Positions 21,802 to 32,526 of a stretch of DNA of 64,000 bases are shown in pieces. Origin of the DNA: Tipula vernalis (lineage: Eukaryota > Arthropoda > Insecta > Diptera > Tipulidae); contig OY282558.1 of the NCBI GenBank assembly GCA_958295665.1, positions 190,143,586 through 190,207,585 on the forward strand, given 5' to 3'. The position numbers and the translations under genes are program-made. How positions within the stretch are numbered: position 1 is the first letter of the stretch; each line of letters starts with the position of its first letter. A model generated the notes under the pieces. That model was given only the letters and a program-made list of their open reading frames with translations, had not been told where the DNA came from and searched no databases.

Positions 21802-23030
21802 CACTTAGTCATACTAATTAGAGGTATACCAAATCAAGTGGGTAAGTTAATTTATCGTAACGGAACTGAAAGTCCAAGAGCGGCTATTTTGGCCAGTTCG
21901 TAAATTAATTTTATTCCCATTTCAGAGTTCATCTCCAGGGACTTGGTTGCAATAATGGTAGAGGTTCTGGGTGAAAGAGGCAAACAGGAGGCTATAATGG
22001 CATCCGCCTACTTTCCTGGAGACTCAGAGTTAATTCCTCCATTTGAAGTTAAGCGGTTCATAGCTCATTGCAAACGCAATGGGCTGGCCTACCTGATAGG
22101 ATGCGATGCAAACGCGCACCAAACGGTGTGGGGTAGCACGGACTATTATAAAGAGGCTTCATTATCGGATCACTTGCACATCAGATTCGATTTGGCGGCT
22201 GAGACCATGCAGCGGCAGGAAATCAGAGTTTCAAAACTGACCGACTGGGACTCTTATAGAGTCTCACTCGGATCAGAAATGCGCTCGGTTGTGGGGAACA
22301 TGGAGTATCCAGAGTGTTTGGAGATCTGTTTAAACCAGCTGCATAGTTCTATACACTTGGCTTACGAAAACAGCTGCCCGTTTAAGCGAAGAGAGTCCAC
22401 AAAGATGGTCCCTTGGTGGAACGGGACGCTGGGTAAACTGAGGAAAAAGACGGTGAATGGGGCGAGTATAAGATGGCCTTAACGGAATATAATCTCGAAC
22501 TAAGAAGGTCCAAGAAGGCTACCTGGATGAATTTCTGTGAGGGAATCAATGAATTGCCCTCTGCAGCTCGTCTCCAGAAAGTCCTTTCCAGGGATCATTC
22601 AAATGGTTTAGGACTTCTCCAGAAGCAAGATGGGAGGTTCACTCAAAACCAGAAGGAAACCCTAGAGGTACTGCTAGCGACTCACTTTCCGGATTCAGTA
22701 GTGGTAGGAGCCCAAGAGGACCCGCATGATCCCTCAAGTGAGGTGGCCTATTCCCCTCGCAGTAGGATCTGGAGTCTCTGGGAAAATATTCACACCCAGC
22801 AAGGTGTGATGGGCTATTGGGTCTTTCAAACCTTTAAAATCCGCTGGAGGGGATGGTATCTTTCCAGCTTTACTTCAAAAAGGTATTGAGGAAATACTCC
22901 CCAGCTTGATCCAGATGTTTCGGGCAAGTTATGCTTTTAACTATATTCCGAAACTGTGGAGGAAGGTAAATGTGGTCTTTATACCAAAGGGGGGAAGGGT
23001 CGTCCAGACACCCAGGCCATTAGCCTCATG
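21802..23030 (+). pseudogene. R1/LOA-like LINE ORF2 fragment (endonuclease and start of RT)
   Basis: The endonuclease part reads GKLIYRNGTESPRAAI, a stop at 21901-21903, then in the same frame AYFPGDSELIPP, LIGCDANAHQTVWGSTD and SLSDHLHIRFDL. GCDANAH and SDHxHI carry catalytic residues of the apurinic-like endonuclease. The sequence jumps from WGSTD to SLSDH, losing roughly 70 residues normally between them. A frame change near 22473 leads into the region before RT, and another near 22835 to KSAGGDGIFPALLQKG and YIPKLWRKVNVVFIPKGG, RT blocks 1-2. Homology stops at 23030, where the tnp2-like element begins. Confidence 0.75.
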
Positions 23031-23139
23031 ATATGGGTTTAATTCTTAAAATTTTTGTTTTAGAGAAACATTATTTTACAATTGAGAATCGAAATATACA
23101 ACTTTGGATCTGTGATACAGAAACCGTCACTTTTTAATA

Positions 23140-23962
23140 CTGATTGTTTCCAGGAAAATTAATTTAAATTATCTCCATCAGAAATGAAAGTTATAGTGAG
23201 GCACTTTTCGTTAATCATTGGTGTTCTGGTACCCCAGACATCCAAAGAGTGGGAGTTGTTTCGACTTTTAAGAGAAATTCTTCTTCTTATTTTTAGGAAA
23301 CTGTTTCATTCTAATCCTTTTAATTACTTAAGAGATATTATTGCCCAGCACAACACATTATACATACAACTCTCTAAAAATAATTTGAAACCAAAATTTC
23401 TATTGCATTATGCAAGTATTTTGGAAAAAATAGGACCAATAGCTGCAATAAATTCAATTAGATTTGAGGCAAAACATCAAACATATAAAAAACCTCTTAT
23501 ATTTCGAACAATAGAATCAATATTTTAAAAACATTGTATATTAAAAATCAACTGAAAATGGTAAACCTTGTCCTTAACAATAAAGAAATTTTTGAGTCTC
23601 CTATAACTCACGGACCAATTAAAGATATAAGTATGATAAAATTAATAAAATATGGCCTTAATTCAAACGCGAAACTAATTTCGTGGATACAATTTAAAAA
23701 TTTGTGTTTAAAGAAAAATATGGTGGTTTGCTTTGACATTGATACGAATGGGGAACCAATGTTTGGGCTAATACAACTTATTATTAAGGATATTGAAAAG
23801 TTTTATGTTAGTTTACAATTTGTTGAGAGATTATATTTTAGTACTCACTACTTTGCATATAAGGTTGAATTACAAAACACATTTTTTGTATATGACAAAG
23901 ATTCACTAAAATGTAATCACACTTCTTATAAGGCTGCTAACAGTCAACATTTTATAATTTAG
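23140..23962 (+). pseudogene. tnp2-like transposase-related protein, C-terminal half
   Basis: The first block (from about 23163, stop just upstream; ends 23528) reads FKLSPSEMKVIVRHFSLIIG, FLLHYASILEKIGPIAAINS and IRFEAKH, matching the helical C-terminal region of multi-copy arthropod/cnidarian proteins related to tnp2/CACTA transposases (consensus KxxFLxHYPxxIxxxGPxxxxxxMRFEAKH). The second block (23534-23962) has VVCFDIDTNGEPMFGLIQLI and LYFSTHYFAYKVE, the terminal beta-rich segment of the same protein. A stop and small frame change separate the blocks. The catalytic N-terminal half is absent from this copy. The superfamily assignment is moderately sure; the biochemical role of this animal family is not established to my knowledge. 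Confidence 0.55.
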
Positions 23963-24491
23963 GACTATTAAGTTAATACATTCAACTACTTTAAATATTA
24001 CCGTAAAAATTAAAATTTTAAATGTTAAAATAAATAAATATAAATATTTGAAGACTAAAAAAAAAAAACTAACAAAAAATTTCAGATTAGTCATTTGAGA
24101 CGAAGATAAAATACTATAATGGTGTTTGCCGGAACCGAAACCAAAAAAAAGCAACAAATATGTACGCATTTAACCTAAACTTAAGAAAGTAGAATCAAAC
24201 ACTATTTACCATTACTACAAATGACTTTTCATTGTGCAAGCAGAAAATCAGTCACTACAAGGATTTTATAACAAAATCATTCGGTTGTGACAACTAATTT
24301 TCAGTAGACGCAACTAAATTTTGCGGTAATTCTGAATAAAGGAACAATTTTCTAGTTCACACAATCAATTTTTCAGTTGGAAATACTAATATTAAGGTCA
24401 CAGAAACTTTTTATTAGTTAGCACAATCAAAAATGGGTTTATAACAATCATTAATCAATTTATATCAACCTAAAATTATTGATATCGCAAC

Positions 24492-24625
24492 AATGGGCCC
24501 GATTCTGAAACGATAAAATGTATTTTATGTTATTTTATTTCCCCGCTTCCTATATGAATTTGTATTGAAAAAACAAAAATAACATAACATAACATAAAAT
24601 TTTCGAAGGCAGAATCGGGCCTATT
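24492..24625. mobile_element. 134-bp MITE with 16-bp terminal inverted repeats
   Basis: Left end AATGGGCCCGATTCTG (24492-24507) pairs with right end CAGAATCGGGCCTATT (24610-24625) with one mismatch. A second, inner inverted pair is made by TATTTTATGTTATTTTATTT and the ATAACATAACATAAAAT run. No coding capacity. It lies within the subterminal repeats of the tnp2-like element. Confidence 0.7.
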
Positions 24626-24699
24626 ATCTCATTTACTACAACCGCTTAATTCGGTAGGCAAAAAATTCGGTTGCCGCAAACATAGTGTTCTCTCTGTAT

Positions 24700-25201
24700 A
24701 CACACTAATACTACATCCAATTTTGAAGAATATAATGGCCTTCCTTATCATGTCAGTCACACTCGGATGAGCGCCCCACTTGGGTTTTTGTATCCCAAAA
24801 TTCATACGTCTGTCAATCCAAATACCCAAATATCTGTACGCATTTACTTGTTCAATTCTGTGACTATCAACACTTATACATATTAACATTTGCAACATTT
24901 GATCTAAAAACTCATAAAAGCGCACTTATTAGGATTCATTCTCAGATTCAACAGTTTAAGTTTTTGTATTATCTCATCTAGCCCCTTTTGCGCTCTTTGA
25001 GCAGCCATATCAATACTTCTCCCGTTTTCAATCGCTACAAAATCGTCTCCAAATTGCAGAACCATTTGATTGTCTGCTGCACAGAGCTGAAGATATTTTA
25101 CTTCCTTGCGGAAGTGCAATATTTGCAACTCCCTCCAACCTAAACCCACTTCCATTCAATACCATTTTCCTCTCAGTCATAAAATCTATTATCCACATAC
25201 A
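24700..25201 (-). pseudogene. LINE reverse transcriptase, C-terminal half (split by errantivirus)
   Basis: Minus-strand RT blocks: FMTERKMVLNGSGFRLEGV and ALPQGSKISSALC (the usual GLPQGSxLSP), QMVLQFGDDFVAI (catalytic FADD with Ala replaced by Gly), LNLRMNPNKCAFM and YRYLGIWIDRRMNF. A frame change separates the LPQG block from the GDD block, and another precedes the YLGIWID block. The upstream half of the same RT continues at 33724, beyond the endogenous retrovirus, with the TACA duplication at both joints. The downstream end is cut at about 24700 by the tnp2-like terminus. The clade is uncertain (R1/CR1-like). Confidence 0.7.
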
Positions 25202-25480
25202 AGTTAAGAGTTTTACTCGAAGATTATATAAAAAAAATGAATTTATTTTATTATTTTGTGTTTATCTTTTACATTTCAAACTAAAACTAACTTACTTTTA
25301 AAATATGTTAACATTTTATATATAAAAAATTGCTTAATAAGTAAATTATAATATTCTCAAATAACTAGAACATGTCTGCGCGTGTTCTTACATGTGTTTT
25401 CCTTTTAAGCTGATTTAGCGTCTTTAGGTGATGCGCGTGTTTGCAATTTATGTTGAATTGCAATTCTAGTTGTGTTAACT
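25202..25480 (-). repeat. 3' LTR of the errantivirus-like element
   Basis: On the minus strand it begins AGTTAACACAACTAG and ends CTCTTAACT, a short AGTTAA/TTAACT inverted end typical of 17.6/297-like LTRs. It matches the other LTR except for two substitutions near 25238 and 25252. Confidence 0.95.
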
Positions 25481-25490
25481 CTTCCCCCCT
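25481..25490 (-). promoter_or_regulatory. polypurine tract
   Basis: The minus strand reads AGGGGGGAAG directly before the 3' LTR, the usual primer site for plus-strand DNA synthesis. Confidence 0.8.
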
Positions 25491-25583
25491 ACAGGATCCG
25501 CGTCCCGTGGATCAAAATTTCAGGCTAATTGGTTGGACTCCAGATTGGCTGATGATGACTTCTTCTTGACATGGTTTTGGATT

Positions 25584-26952
25584 TCACCATTTTTTGCGTT
25601 TTGTTCTTAATAAAAGGATGAGTATTATGATGAAGATTATGGATATTATACCGAAGTCTACAAAGGCTGCTTCCTTATGTTTTGTAAATAATTTTTGTAG
25701 TCGATCTACATTATTTAGGTGCAGGTTATGAAGGTATCCTGGGTCGATTTTTACACCTTTATCTGTTATATTAGGTTGTAGTACTGTTGGTAGTACTTGT
25801 GATTTCCTAATATCTCTGCTGGTGAAGGTTTTATTGTTGATCTTAATCGTTTCATTGTCGTATTGTACTAGAAAGCTTCCCTCCAGGTGTTTATCCGTGT
25901 TGTTGTAAAATATATCTCCTTTAAAGTTGCTCAGAAAAATCGTATTGTCGTTTAGGGTGTCGATTATCTGATTCTTGTTGAATTGGTAGTTACAATGGGC
26001 ATCTAATCCCCTTATGAGCTGGTTTATGCAGTGGTCGGCTTTTAATTTTTCCAAACTATCTGTCTCGCAAAGTATGGTCTCGCGAAATAGTTTGCATTCT
26101 CGAAGGATCCCGAACATTTCGTCTTGATTTACCAGAAGTTCGTTGTATTCTAGGTATATCTGTTTATTGTTCTCAATCGTTGATCTTACCATGACGTGAT
26201 TGTATTCCTGTTTACTTGTTTTCGGTATTGATATAACATATAGTATTGTTGATTCTTTAGCCAGCATCATAGGTTCTGCGTATTCTATTGCCTCTATATC
26301 GTTAGAATATGGAAGGGTTTCGATTTCTGCAACCAGGCGACTGATTTCTTCTTTATCCAATAAATTTGTATTGATTATTTTTCCTTTTGCTAATTGCGCG
26401 GCTCGAATGATTTCTTTTATGTCCTCTTTGATTATGGTTAGTCGGTTGAATAGTATTTGTTGGACTTTTTCATCTGAGTTTTCGTGTAAATGATCAACAA
26501 TTTTGTTGTATTCATTGAGAATCTGCTGTGCTGTGGTCATTAAGACATTGTTGATCTTATATTGTTGATTATTGTTATCGATGATTTGATTTTGACTTTT
26601 CAATATTTGATCCCAGTCTGTGGCGTCTGGTGATCCTGCAATCCATTTCCATGCGGAGCCGATCCAGTTGATTGATCGGCGAGATCGAGTTTTTTGACCT
26701 TTGAGTTCTGATATTAGTTGCTTGGTTTGGTTCATTTGGTGAATCAGTTGAGGTCGAAGACTGCTTTCTGGGTCAATGTTGTCAAGTGAAGTTCTAATTC
26801 TGTTGATTATTTCCTCATATTCGGTCAAGTTGATAACATGGATTAATTTAAAATTTCCATTGATGATTCGTCCATTGCCTTGTTTGAGAGTTATTATTGG
26901 TGTGGTATATTTGTAGATGGTAAGTGAGCTTGTCAAGCCCAATATCCAGAAA
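25584..26952 (-). CDS. env: errantivirus envelope glycoprotein (intact frame)
   Basis: The frame has about 455 codons and no stop. It encodes a class I-like envelope related to the baculovirus F/errantivirus Env family, which sits in the membrane and drives fusion after cleavage. Counting the Leu at 26942 as residue 1, a furin-type site RSRR is at 86-89, followed by a hydrophobic/aromatic stretch (INWIGSAWKWIAG), and a membrane anchor with a short basic tail is at about 430-452. The N-terminal LSSFWILGLTSSL looks like part of a signal peptide. There is no suitable ATG; the frame opens at an acceptor-like CTCTTCTTTCCAG (AG at 26953-26954), so it is probably made from a spliced RNA whose ATG lies upstream, as known for errantiviruses. 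It lies directly after pol. Confidence 0.8.
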
Positions 26953-26965
26953 CTGGAAAGAAGAG
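26953..26965 (-). promoter_or_regulatory. probable env splice acceptor
   Basis: The minus strand reads CTCTTCTTTCCAG just after the pol stop and just before the env frame. The pyrimidine-rich tract and CAG fit a 3' splice site. The donor was not identified. Confidence 0.55.
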
Positions 26966-26966
26966 A

Positions 26967-27740
26967 TTATTGCGTTAAATTTTTTATTTGAGTCTTGTGG
27001 ACCCTTTTTCCGGAGGTGGTGGTAATTGTGACTCGATTATCTTTGGCCACGGTTTCTTCTTTAAATCTGGGTTTCTCTTTTCCTTGTATCTGCTTGATTG
27101 TAGTGTATATTGTTTCCCCAGGTTTATATTTTCTTGGTTTATTTCTCTTTGCGTTTTCCCTAGAGATGTTAGTTTTTTGGTTTTTCCTAATTTTTTCTGC
27201 CACATCCTCGTTGACTTGATCTTTGAAGTCCACAAGATTTTGGTAATCGATTCTCTGCGTTCTCCCAAAAAATATGTCGCAAGGTTTATGTTGGATAACC
27301 GAATGTATTGAGTTGTTATAGCGATCTACTGCGATGTTAACTAGTTCTTTTATGGTTAATTCCTTATATTCCATTTGAAGACATCTTATTATCTCGATGA
27401 TAGTAGAATGCACTCTTTCGATGGCTCCATTTACCTCACTTCGCTGGGGCGGTGTTAAGTATATTTCTATCCCCAAGGTTTTTAGATAGTCCATTACGAT
27501 GGGACTTACGAAACTCCCCTCATTATCCATTACTAATAATCTGGGAATTGTGAAGTAATGCAGAATTTTGATTATTTTGTCTCTGATGTGAAGAACGGAT
27601 TTGTTGTTGATGTGGAAAAACTTTGTAAATTTAGAGAATTTATCCATGCATGATATACATTTTTCATTCTTTATCTCGATTATATCCATATGGAGTATTT
27701 CTGTTGGATATGTTGGAACCGGCGTTTCTTGGAGCTCGAC
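26967..27740 (-). CDS. pol: errantivirus integrase core and C-terminus (downstream of an in-frame stop)
   Basis: This is the continuation of the pol frame after the TGA at 27741-27743. It carries the retroviral integrase catalytic core with a DD35E arrangement: Asp in CMDKFSKF, Asp in VMDNEGSF and Glu in NGAIERVHS, the last two 36 positions apart. The C-terminal part is basic (KYKPGETIYTTIKQIQGKEK) and probably binds DNA. It ends at 26967, 14 nt before the env acceptor. The zinc-binding N-terminal domain of integrase lies on the other side of the stop, so a complete integrase would need readthrough or a stop-free copy elsewhere. Confidence 0.85.
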   Translation of the reverse strand, partial: VELQETPVPTYPTEILHMDIIEIKNEKCISCMDKFSKFTKFFHINNKSVLHIRDKIIKILHYFTIPRLLVMDNEGSFVSPIVMDYLKTLGIEIYLTPPQRSEVNGAIERVHSTIIEIIRCLQMEYKELTIKELVNIAVDRYNNSIHSVIQHKPCDIFFGRTQRIDYQNLVDFKDQVNEDVAEKIRKNQKTNISRENAKRNKPRKYKPGETIYTTIKQIQGKEKPRFKEETVAKDNRVTITTTSGKRVHKTQIKNLTQ

Positions 27741-30120
27741 TCAATTTGGGTGTCTGTCATATTTATTTGTATTACAGATGCTGCAGGTTTTGGTATATTT
27801 TTTTATTAGGCTGGTCATTCGTGGAAAATAGTACCGTTCTAGGATTTGATCCTTGTTCTCAGCGTGATTTCTGTGTGCTCGATTATGCTCCTCTGTTATA
27901 ATTTTGAATTTATTTTCCTCGTTGCTGACGTCTTGGACCACTCTTTGTGTTAGACGTAACTTCAATCCCGGGAACTGTTCTTTGAAAACGTCTTGTAACA
28001 TTTGGATGTGTTCTTCGGGTATTTTTATTCCATTGATGATGGTTGGATGGAGATTATCACTTAGGATTTTTGTAAGAGTGTCCTTATTTATTTCCGGTAG
28101 GCTAATGTAATGCCTATGATAAGTAGGATGTGGTTCTTCGTGACAATCAATATATTTGCCTGTCTTGATTATCAGTTGGTTTCTGAAGACGTTTATAGGT
28201 GCTTCGCAGTACTGTATTAGGTCTGTGCTGTCTTCTTCAGCGCTGTGTATCGTGGAGGTTGATGATAGGGTGTTGACCTCTAGTTCTAATCTCGATAAGG
28301 CATCAGCTACTTTGTTGGTACAACCAGGTTTGTATATGAGTTCATAGTTATACTCTTCCAATCGGGCCTTCCATCTTTTTAATTTTGCGTTATTATTTTT
28401 AGTACTTAGTGCAAATGTGATCGGCTGATGGTCCGTGAGGATTTTAATTTTCTTCGCTCCGTACAGGTAATTTCGTAAGTTATCTAATGCCCAAATGATT
28501 GCTAGCATCTCTTTTTCATTGACCGCATAGTTCTCTTCGGTCTCGTTTAACGATCTGGATATATATGTGATTGGTCTGTCCTTTCCGATGTCACCCTGTG
28601 ATAATACGGCACCAATTGCATAATCTGAGGCGTCGGTAGTAAGTATAAAAGGTTTATCGAAGTCTGGAAAGATTAGTATCTCAGTGGATGCTAAAACCTC
28701 TTTGATCTGACGGAATGCTTGGAGTTCTTTTCCTGTTAAGCTGATTTTCACTTTTTTTGATTGTGTTGCTTTAATTTGTGCGTTTTCGCCTCTTGTGAGG
28801 TTGGTTAAGGGCTTGGCGATTTTCGCGAAGTCTCTAATAAAACGTCGATAATACGATGCGAGTCCAAGGAATGATTTTAACTCTTTTAAATTATCTGGGC
28901 TCTTTAGGTTTCGTATAGCCGCTACCTTCTTTAAATCTGGCCTGATTCCTTGGTTTGTTATGATGTATCCTAGGAATTCTGTTTCTGTTTTCATGAATTC
29001 CGTTTTGTCAAGGTTGACACGTAGGTTAGCTTTTTCAAGTTTCGAGAATACTCTTTTGACATTAATAAGGTGTTCTTCTTCGGTTTTCCCTCCGAATATG
29101 ATGATGTCGTCAATATATACATAGCAGATGATTCCGATGAATTCTTTCAATACGTCGTCTATCATTCTTTGGAATATAGCTGGCGCATTTTTTAGTCCGA
29201 AAGGTAGTCTTAAAAATTCATATTTTCCATTCATCGTGGAAAAAGATGTTTTCGGAATATCCTTTTCTATCATCCTGATTTGGTGAAATCCTGATGTAAG
29301 GTCGATGGTTGTAAAAAACTTTGATTTTCCAAGATTTGCCAATGTGTTTGATATGTCAGGAATTGGATATGTGTCTGACACCGTGACGGCGTTTATTCTT
29401 TTAAAATCGACGACTATCCTATATTTTTTGATGCCTGATGCATCCAGCTTTTTTTCAACTACCCAAATAGGTGAGTTGTATGGGCTTTTAGACGGCCTTA
29501 TGATTCCATCGTTTAGAAATTGGTTTATTTGTTTCTCCACTTCGTGCCTCATGCTGACTGGATAGGGATAGGATTTCGTGTAGATTGGTTCATCTGTTGT
29601 TGTTTTTATTTCCGCTTTTACGTTAGTATCAATTGTTTCAGTATTGTTGACTGGTTTAAATAGTGTTTTGAATTTTGCCACGATTTCTTTGAGGTTTTGT
29701 CTGGCTTCTGAGGATAAGTGACTATCCCGAACTTCGATGTTGTTTACTTGAACTGAGTGTTTTTCCTTAAGTGGAATTTTGATATTTGGAGTTATGGTTA
29801 AAATGTTATGTTTCCGGTCGATAATTGCTCCAAGTTTTTTTAGAGTGTCGTCCCCGATTATTCCGTCGAATGTTTTCAAACCAGGTAATACAAAAAACTC
29901 TATTAATGTGTCAATTCCAATGCATTTGAAAAATTGTCCGGATATTTTTTTACTGATCTTGATGTCCCCTCCCGCTGATTTTATTTTAAACGGGACATTA
30001 GTGGGAATGGATCCTTCAGCTAGTTCAGGTTTGATGAAATTCTTGTTGGCTCCCGTGTCGATTAAAAATTTGAGGATGTTATTTTTTGCTGTTTTGTACT
30101 CTAGGTATGGTATGCTAGAG
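27741..30120 (-). CDS. pol: errantivirus pol: protease, reverse transcriptase, RNase H, integrase zinc finger
   Basis: Pol is in the -1 frame relative to gag, and the frames overlap near 30101. The protease active site FLIDTGANKNFI lies near 30060. Counting from 29879, RT spans about 95-340 with the catalytic YVYIDD at 253-258, LPFGLKNAPAIFQ at 225-237 and the SFLGLASYYRRF connection at 336-347. RNase H follows at 411-540 (TTDASDYAIGAVL, NEKEMLAI, TDHQP). The integrase HHCC finger is last (HNRAH..., CSICNTNK). The frame then hits TGA at 27741-27743 and resumes in the same frame. All catalytic residues I checked are present; the stop is the only lesion seen. Confidence 0.88.
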
Positions 30121-31323
30121 AGGCTTTCTCCATAAAATTTATCTCTGAGTTTATCTCCTCAGGTTCGTCTTCTAATGTCTCGATATCCGTATTTTCATTA
30201 ATTAACTGATTATATTCCTCTTCCTCCTGTGTATCCAAATGATAAATTCTTTGCTGTCTTTGGGGTTCGCCGTAGCTTGGATGTTCTATTTTTGGTTGAT
30301 GGTTATTTTGATATGCTGGTCTATTCATGTAATTTACGCGTTTGGTTTGAATTGACTGATCAATTTCCATTGGTGTTGCAGGCTTCGGATAAATTGGCCT
30401 AGGTGGTATTTGTTGAATCGGATTTTGATTGTTGTATGATGTTTGGTTGTTATAATGTTGATTATTGTATACCATGTTTTTCCGTTGCGGTGGTATTAAA
30501 TTGTGGATTACTCGTGGATTATGTGAATTGGTATATGAAACTTGGTTGACCGAGTTATTATTTCGTGGATTTTGTGGGTTGATATACGAAAATTGGTTGA
30601 TTGGAGCTGTTACCGAGTTATTAACGTTCTTTTTCTGAATCGTCAAATTCCTGAAATTCATGTTTTGAATCTCAAGGCAGGACCCATATGCTTCCGGAAG
30701 TGTGGTCGGTTTTTGGATGATTAACATTCGTGACAATTCTCCATTTAACCCTCTGACAAAAACATCCAAAGCTCGATTCCTGTAGTTTTCGACTAGGACG
30801 CTGATGGTTTCTGTCGAATAATCCTCCGTTTTTATCTTATTTACTATCAATGAGAATTGATGATTCACATTGGCATAAAATTCATCGATTGACATATTTC
30901 TTTGTACAAGGTTATTTAATTGATGTTCTAACGTTCGAAGATCTCTCTTATCTGCGTAGTGGAGCGACAAGCACTTTTTTATAGACGCCCACTCATCATC
31001 GAAGATGTTATATGATATTAATGCCGCATCGGCGTTTCCTCTAATCTTTTGCCGTATGTGTTGCAGTATTGCTCTATAGATGGATTTCCATCGAACTGTT
31101 GTAATTCCTTCACGCAGTCAGGTAACTTACTTATGTCCTTAAGCTCTTGTTCGTTTTGTGGGACTGCGAATATTGTTGTTGCAGCTGGATTTATAGGTTT
31201 CTCCAGTATCTCGAGTCTCCGCTCGATTTGTTTGGTGAATTCAATTTGAGCATTTAGGGCTCCGGTTATTTTTGTAAATGCAGCTTGGATTTGATCTAAT
31301 TTTTGATCCACTGGTGTCGTCAT
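30101..31323 (-). pseudogene. gag: errantivirus gag with frame break
   Basis: Gag begins at an ATG (31323) with a coiled-coil-like N-terminus (FTKQIERRLEILEKP) and reaches LQQFDGNPS; it then shifts frame near 31085 and stops at 31018. The capsid-like remainder is open in another frame from about 31080 to 30101 (ISYNIFDDEWASIKKCLS, DKRDLRTLEHQLNNLVQ, VFVRGLNGELSRMLI). The jump in content suggests that an internal segment was lost with a non-multiple-of-three change. The tail is rich in Asn, Gln and Pro. There is no CCHC knuckle, which is usual for errantivirus Gag. This copy cannot make a normal Gag. Confidence 0.75.
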
Positions 31324-31334
31324 TATGATGTTTC

Positions 31335-31615
31335 ACTTTTTATTATTATATTTTAAATTTTGTTTATATTAGTATCGTTGATTATTATGATCACTTTTTA
31401 TTGTTGTAATTGAAAAAAATGTTTAGTTACTTTTATTATTACTTGTTATTATATTCACTTTTTATTATTGTTTATTTTGTAATTATTATTATAAAAGTAT
31501 ATTTAGTTACTATTATTATCGTTATTATAATTTCTTTTTATTATTAAAATTCTCGTTATTATTATAATTACTGTTTCTTATTATTATCATATTTTTTTTA
31601 TTTTTTTTATTTTGT
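31335..31615. repeat. low-complexity TTATTA-rich tract
   Basis: Interrupted TTA/ATT triplets with CACTTTTTATTATT-type words repeat several times in the leader of the errantivirus-like element. Confidence 0.8.
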
Positions 31616-32486
31616 TATTAATTTTTACTTACATTAAAATTAAGAGGCTTTTCATGGCCTATTTGTGGATTAGTTTTGCCACAAAGGTCTTTATAGTGCA
31701 CAGCCGGTTTTCGTACACTCGGAACCCGCACGTGTGTCTTCTAAATAAATGGATATGCTGTATTTCTCCCGTTTGGCGATGTTGCGTTGTTATTTGTAAC
31801 CCGCCTACTAATGGTACAAACTTTATCACGGTTTATTTAGTTTCACTACTTCAGTGGAACGGCTTTAGCTATGTTCTTATGTGTATAGCCTTTAAAATTT
31901 GTGGTAAAAAAAACGGTTATGTTCTCGTGGGTATAACTTCTGTTTTTAACCAAAAACTGTCGTTCTTTAATTTTAGATATTTTTCAGCAGGGGTTTGCTG
32001 ATTTAATGATCTTTTTTTATTTTTCACTTTTTTGTTACTTGCACTTTATATTATTTTATTAATATTTAACGCCAGGGTATCGATTTTGGTCGCAAAATGA
32101 GGATTGAGGATTGAGAATTTTGTATATGTACACGGCGTATAATATACATTTTGCTATTGTGTGCCGTCAAATATTTTTATTGTATTAGTGTGTTTTCTCA
32201 TGATGGTAAGTATCAAAAATAAGCTAAGCGGGTGAAATCGGTTCAACTTTTTTGTTGCTTCCGCTCGCCTTGAGTTATTTTTCCCTACCTTTTAACATGA
32301 GGAATTCATGTTTTTCTATCAATTGTTGTTGTAAACGAGACATTCATTTTACTTCGTTACCAAAAATCCAAAACAATATACGCAATCAATTGCTCGTGGT
32401 GATCTTCAATATAAAAAACAAAAAGCAGCATAAATAAATGGTTTTTAATTTTTACATTCTTCGTCGACCACATTCATAATATTTTT

Positions 32487-32517
<31 letters not shown>

Positions 32518-32526
32518 GAGTTATGT

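Larger units (their letters stand above)
23031..24699 (+). mobile_element. tnp2-like DNA transposon copy A (3' part)
   Basis: The element carries the C-terminal half of a tnp2-like protein, then about 500 bp of subterminal DNA rich in GTTGTCACAAC-like words, and ends at TTCTCTCTGT (24688-24697), outside-in ACAGAGAGAA. The copy at 46.9-49.4 kb ends in ACCGAGAGAA after the same kind of subterminal repeats. Beyond the end, sequence switches to a minus-strand LINE. A 134-bp MITE sits inside the subterminal part. The left border is taken as the end of LINE homology at 23030 and is uncertain; the N-terminal half and the left terminus are missing. Confidence 0.5.

Noticed and set aside
26988..27311. 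Plus-strand open frame opposite the retroviral integrase
   Set aside because: It is antisense to a clear DD35E integrase and has no family motif.
31612..32001. 129-codon plus-strand frame in the retroviral leader
   Set aside because: Low-complexity, antisense to the element and without any recognisable motif or good start context.
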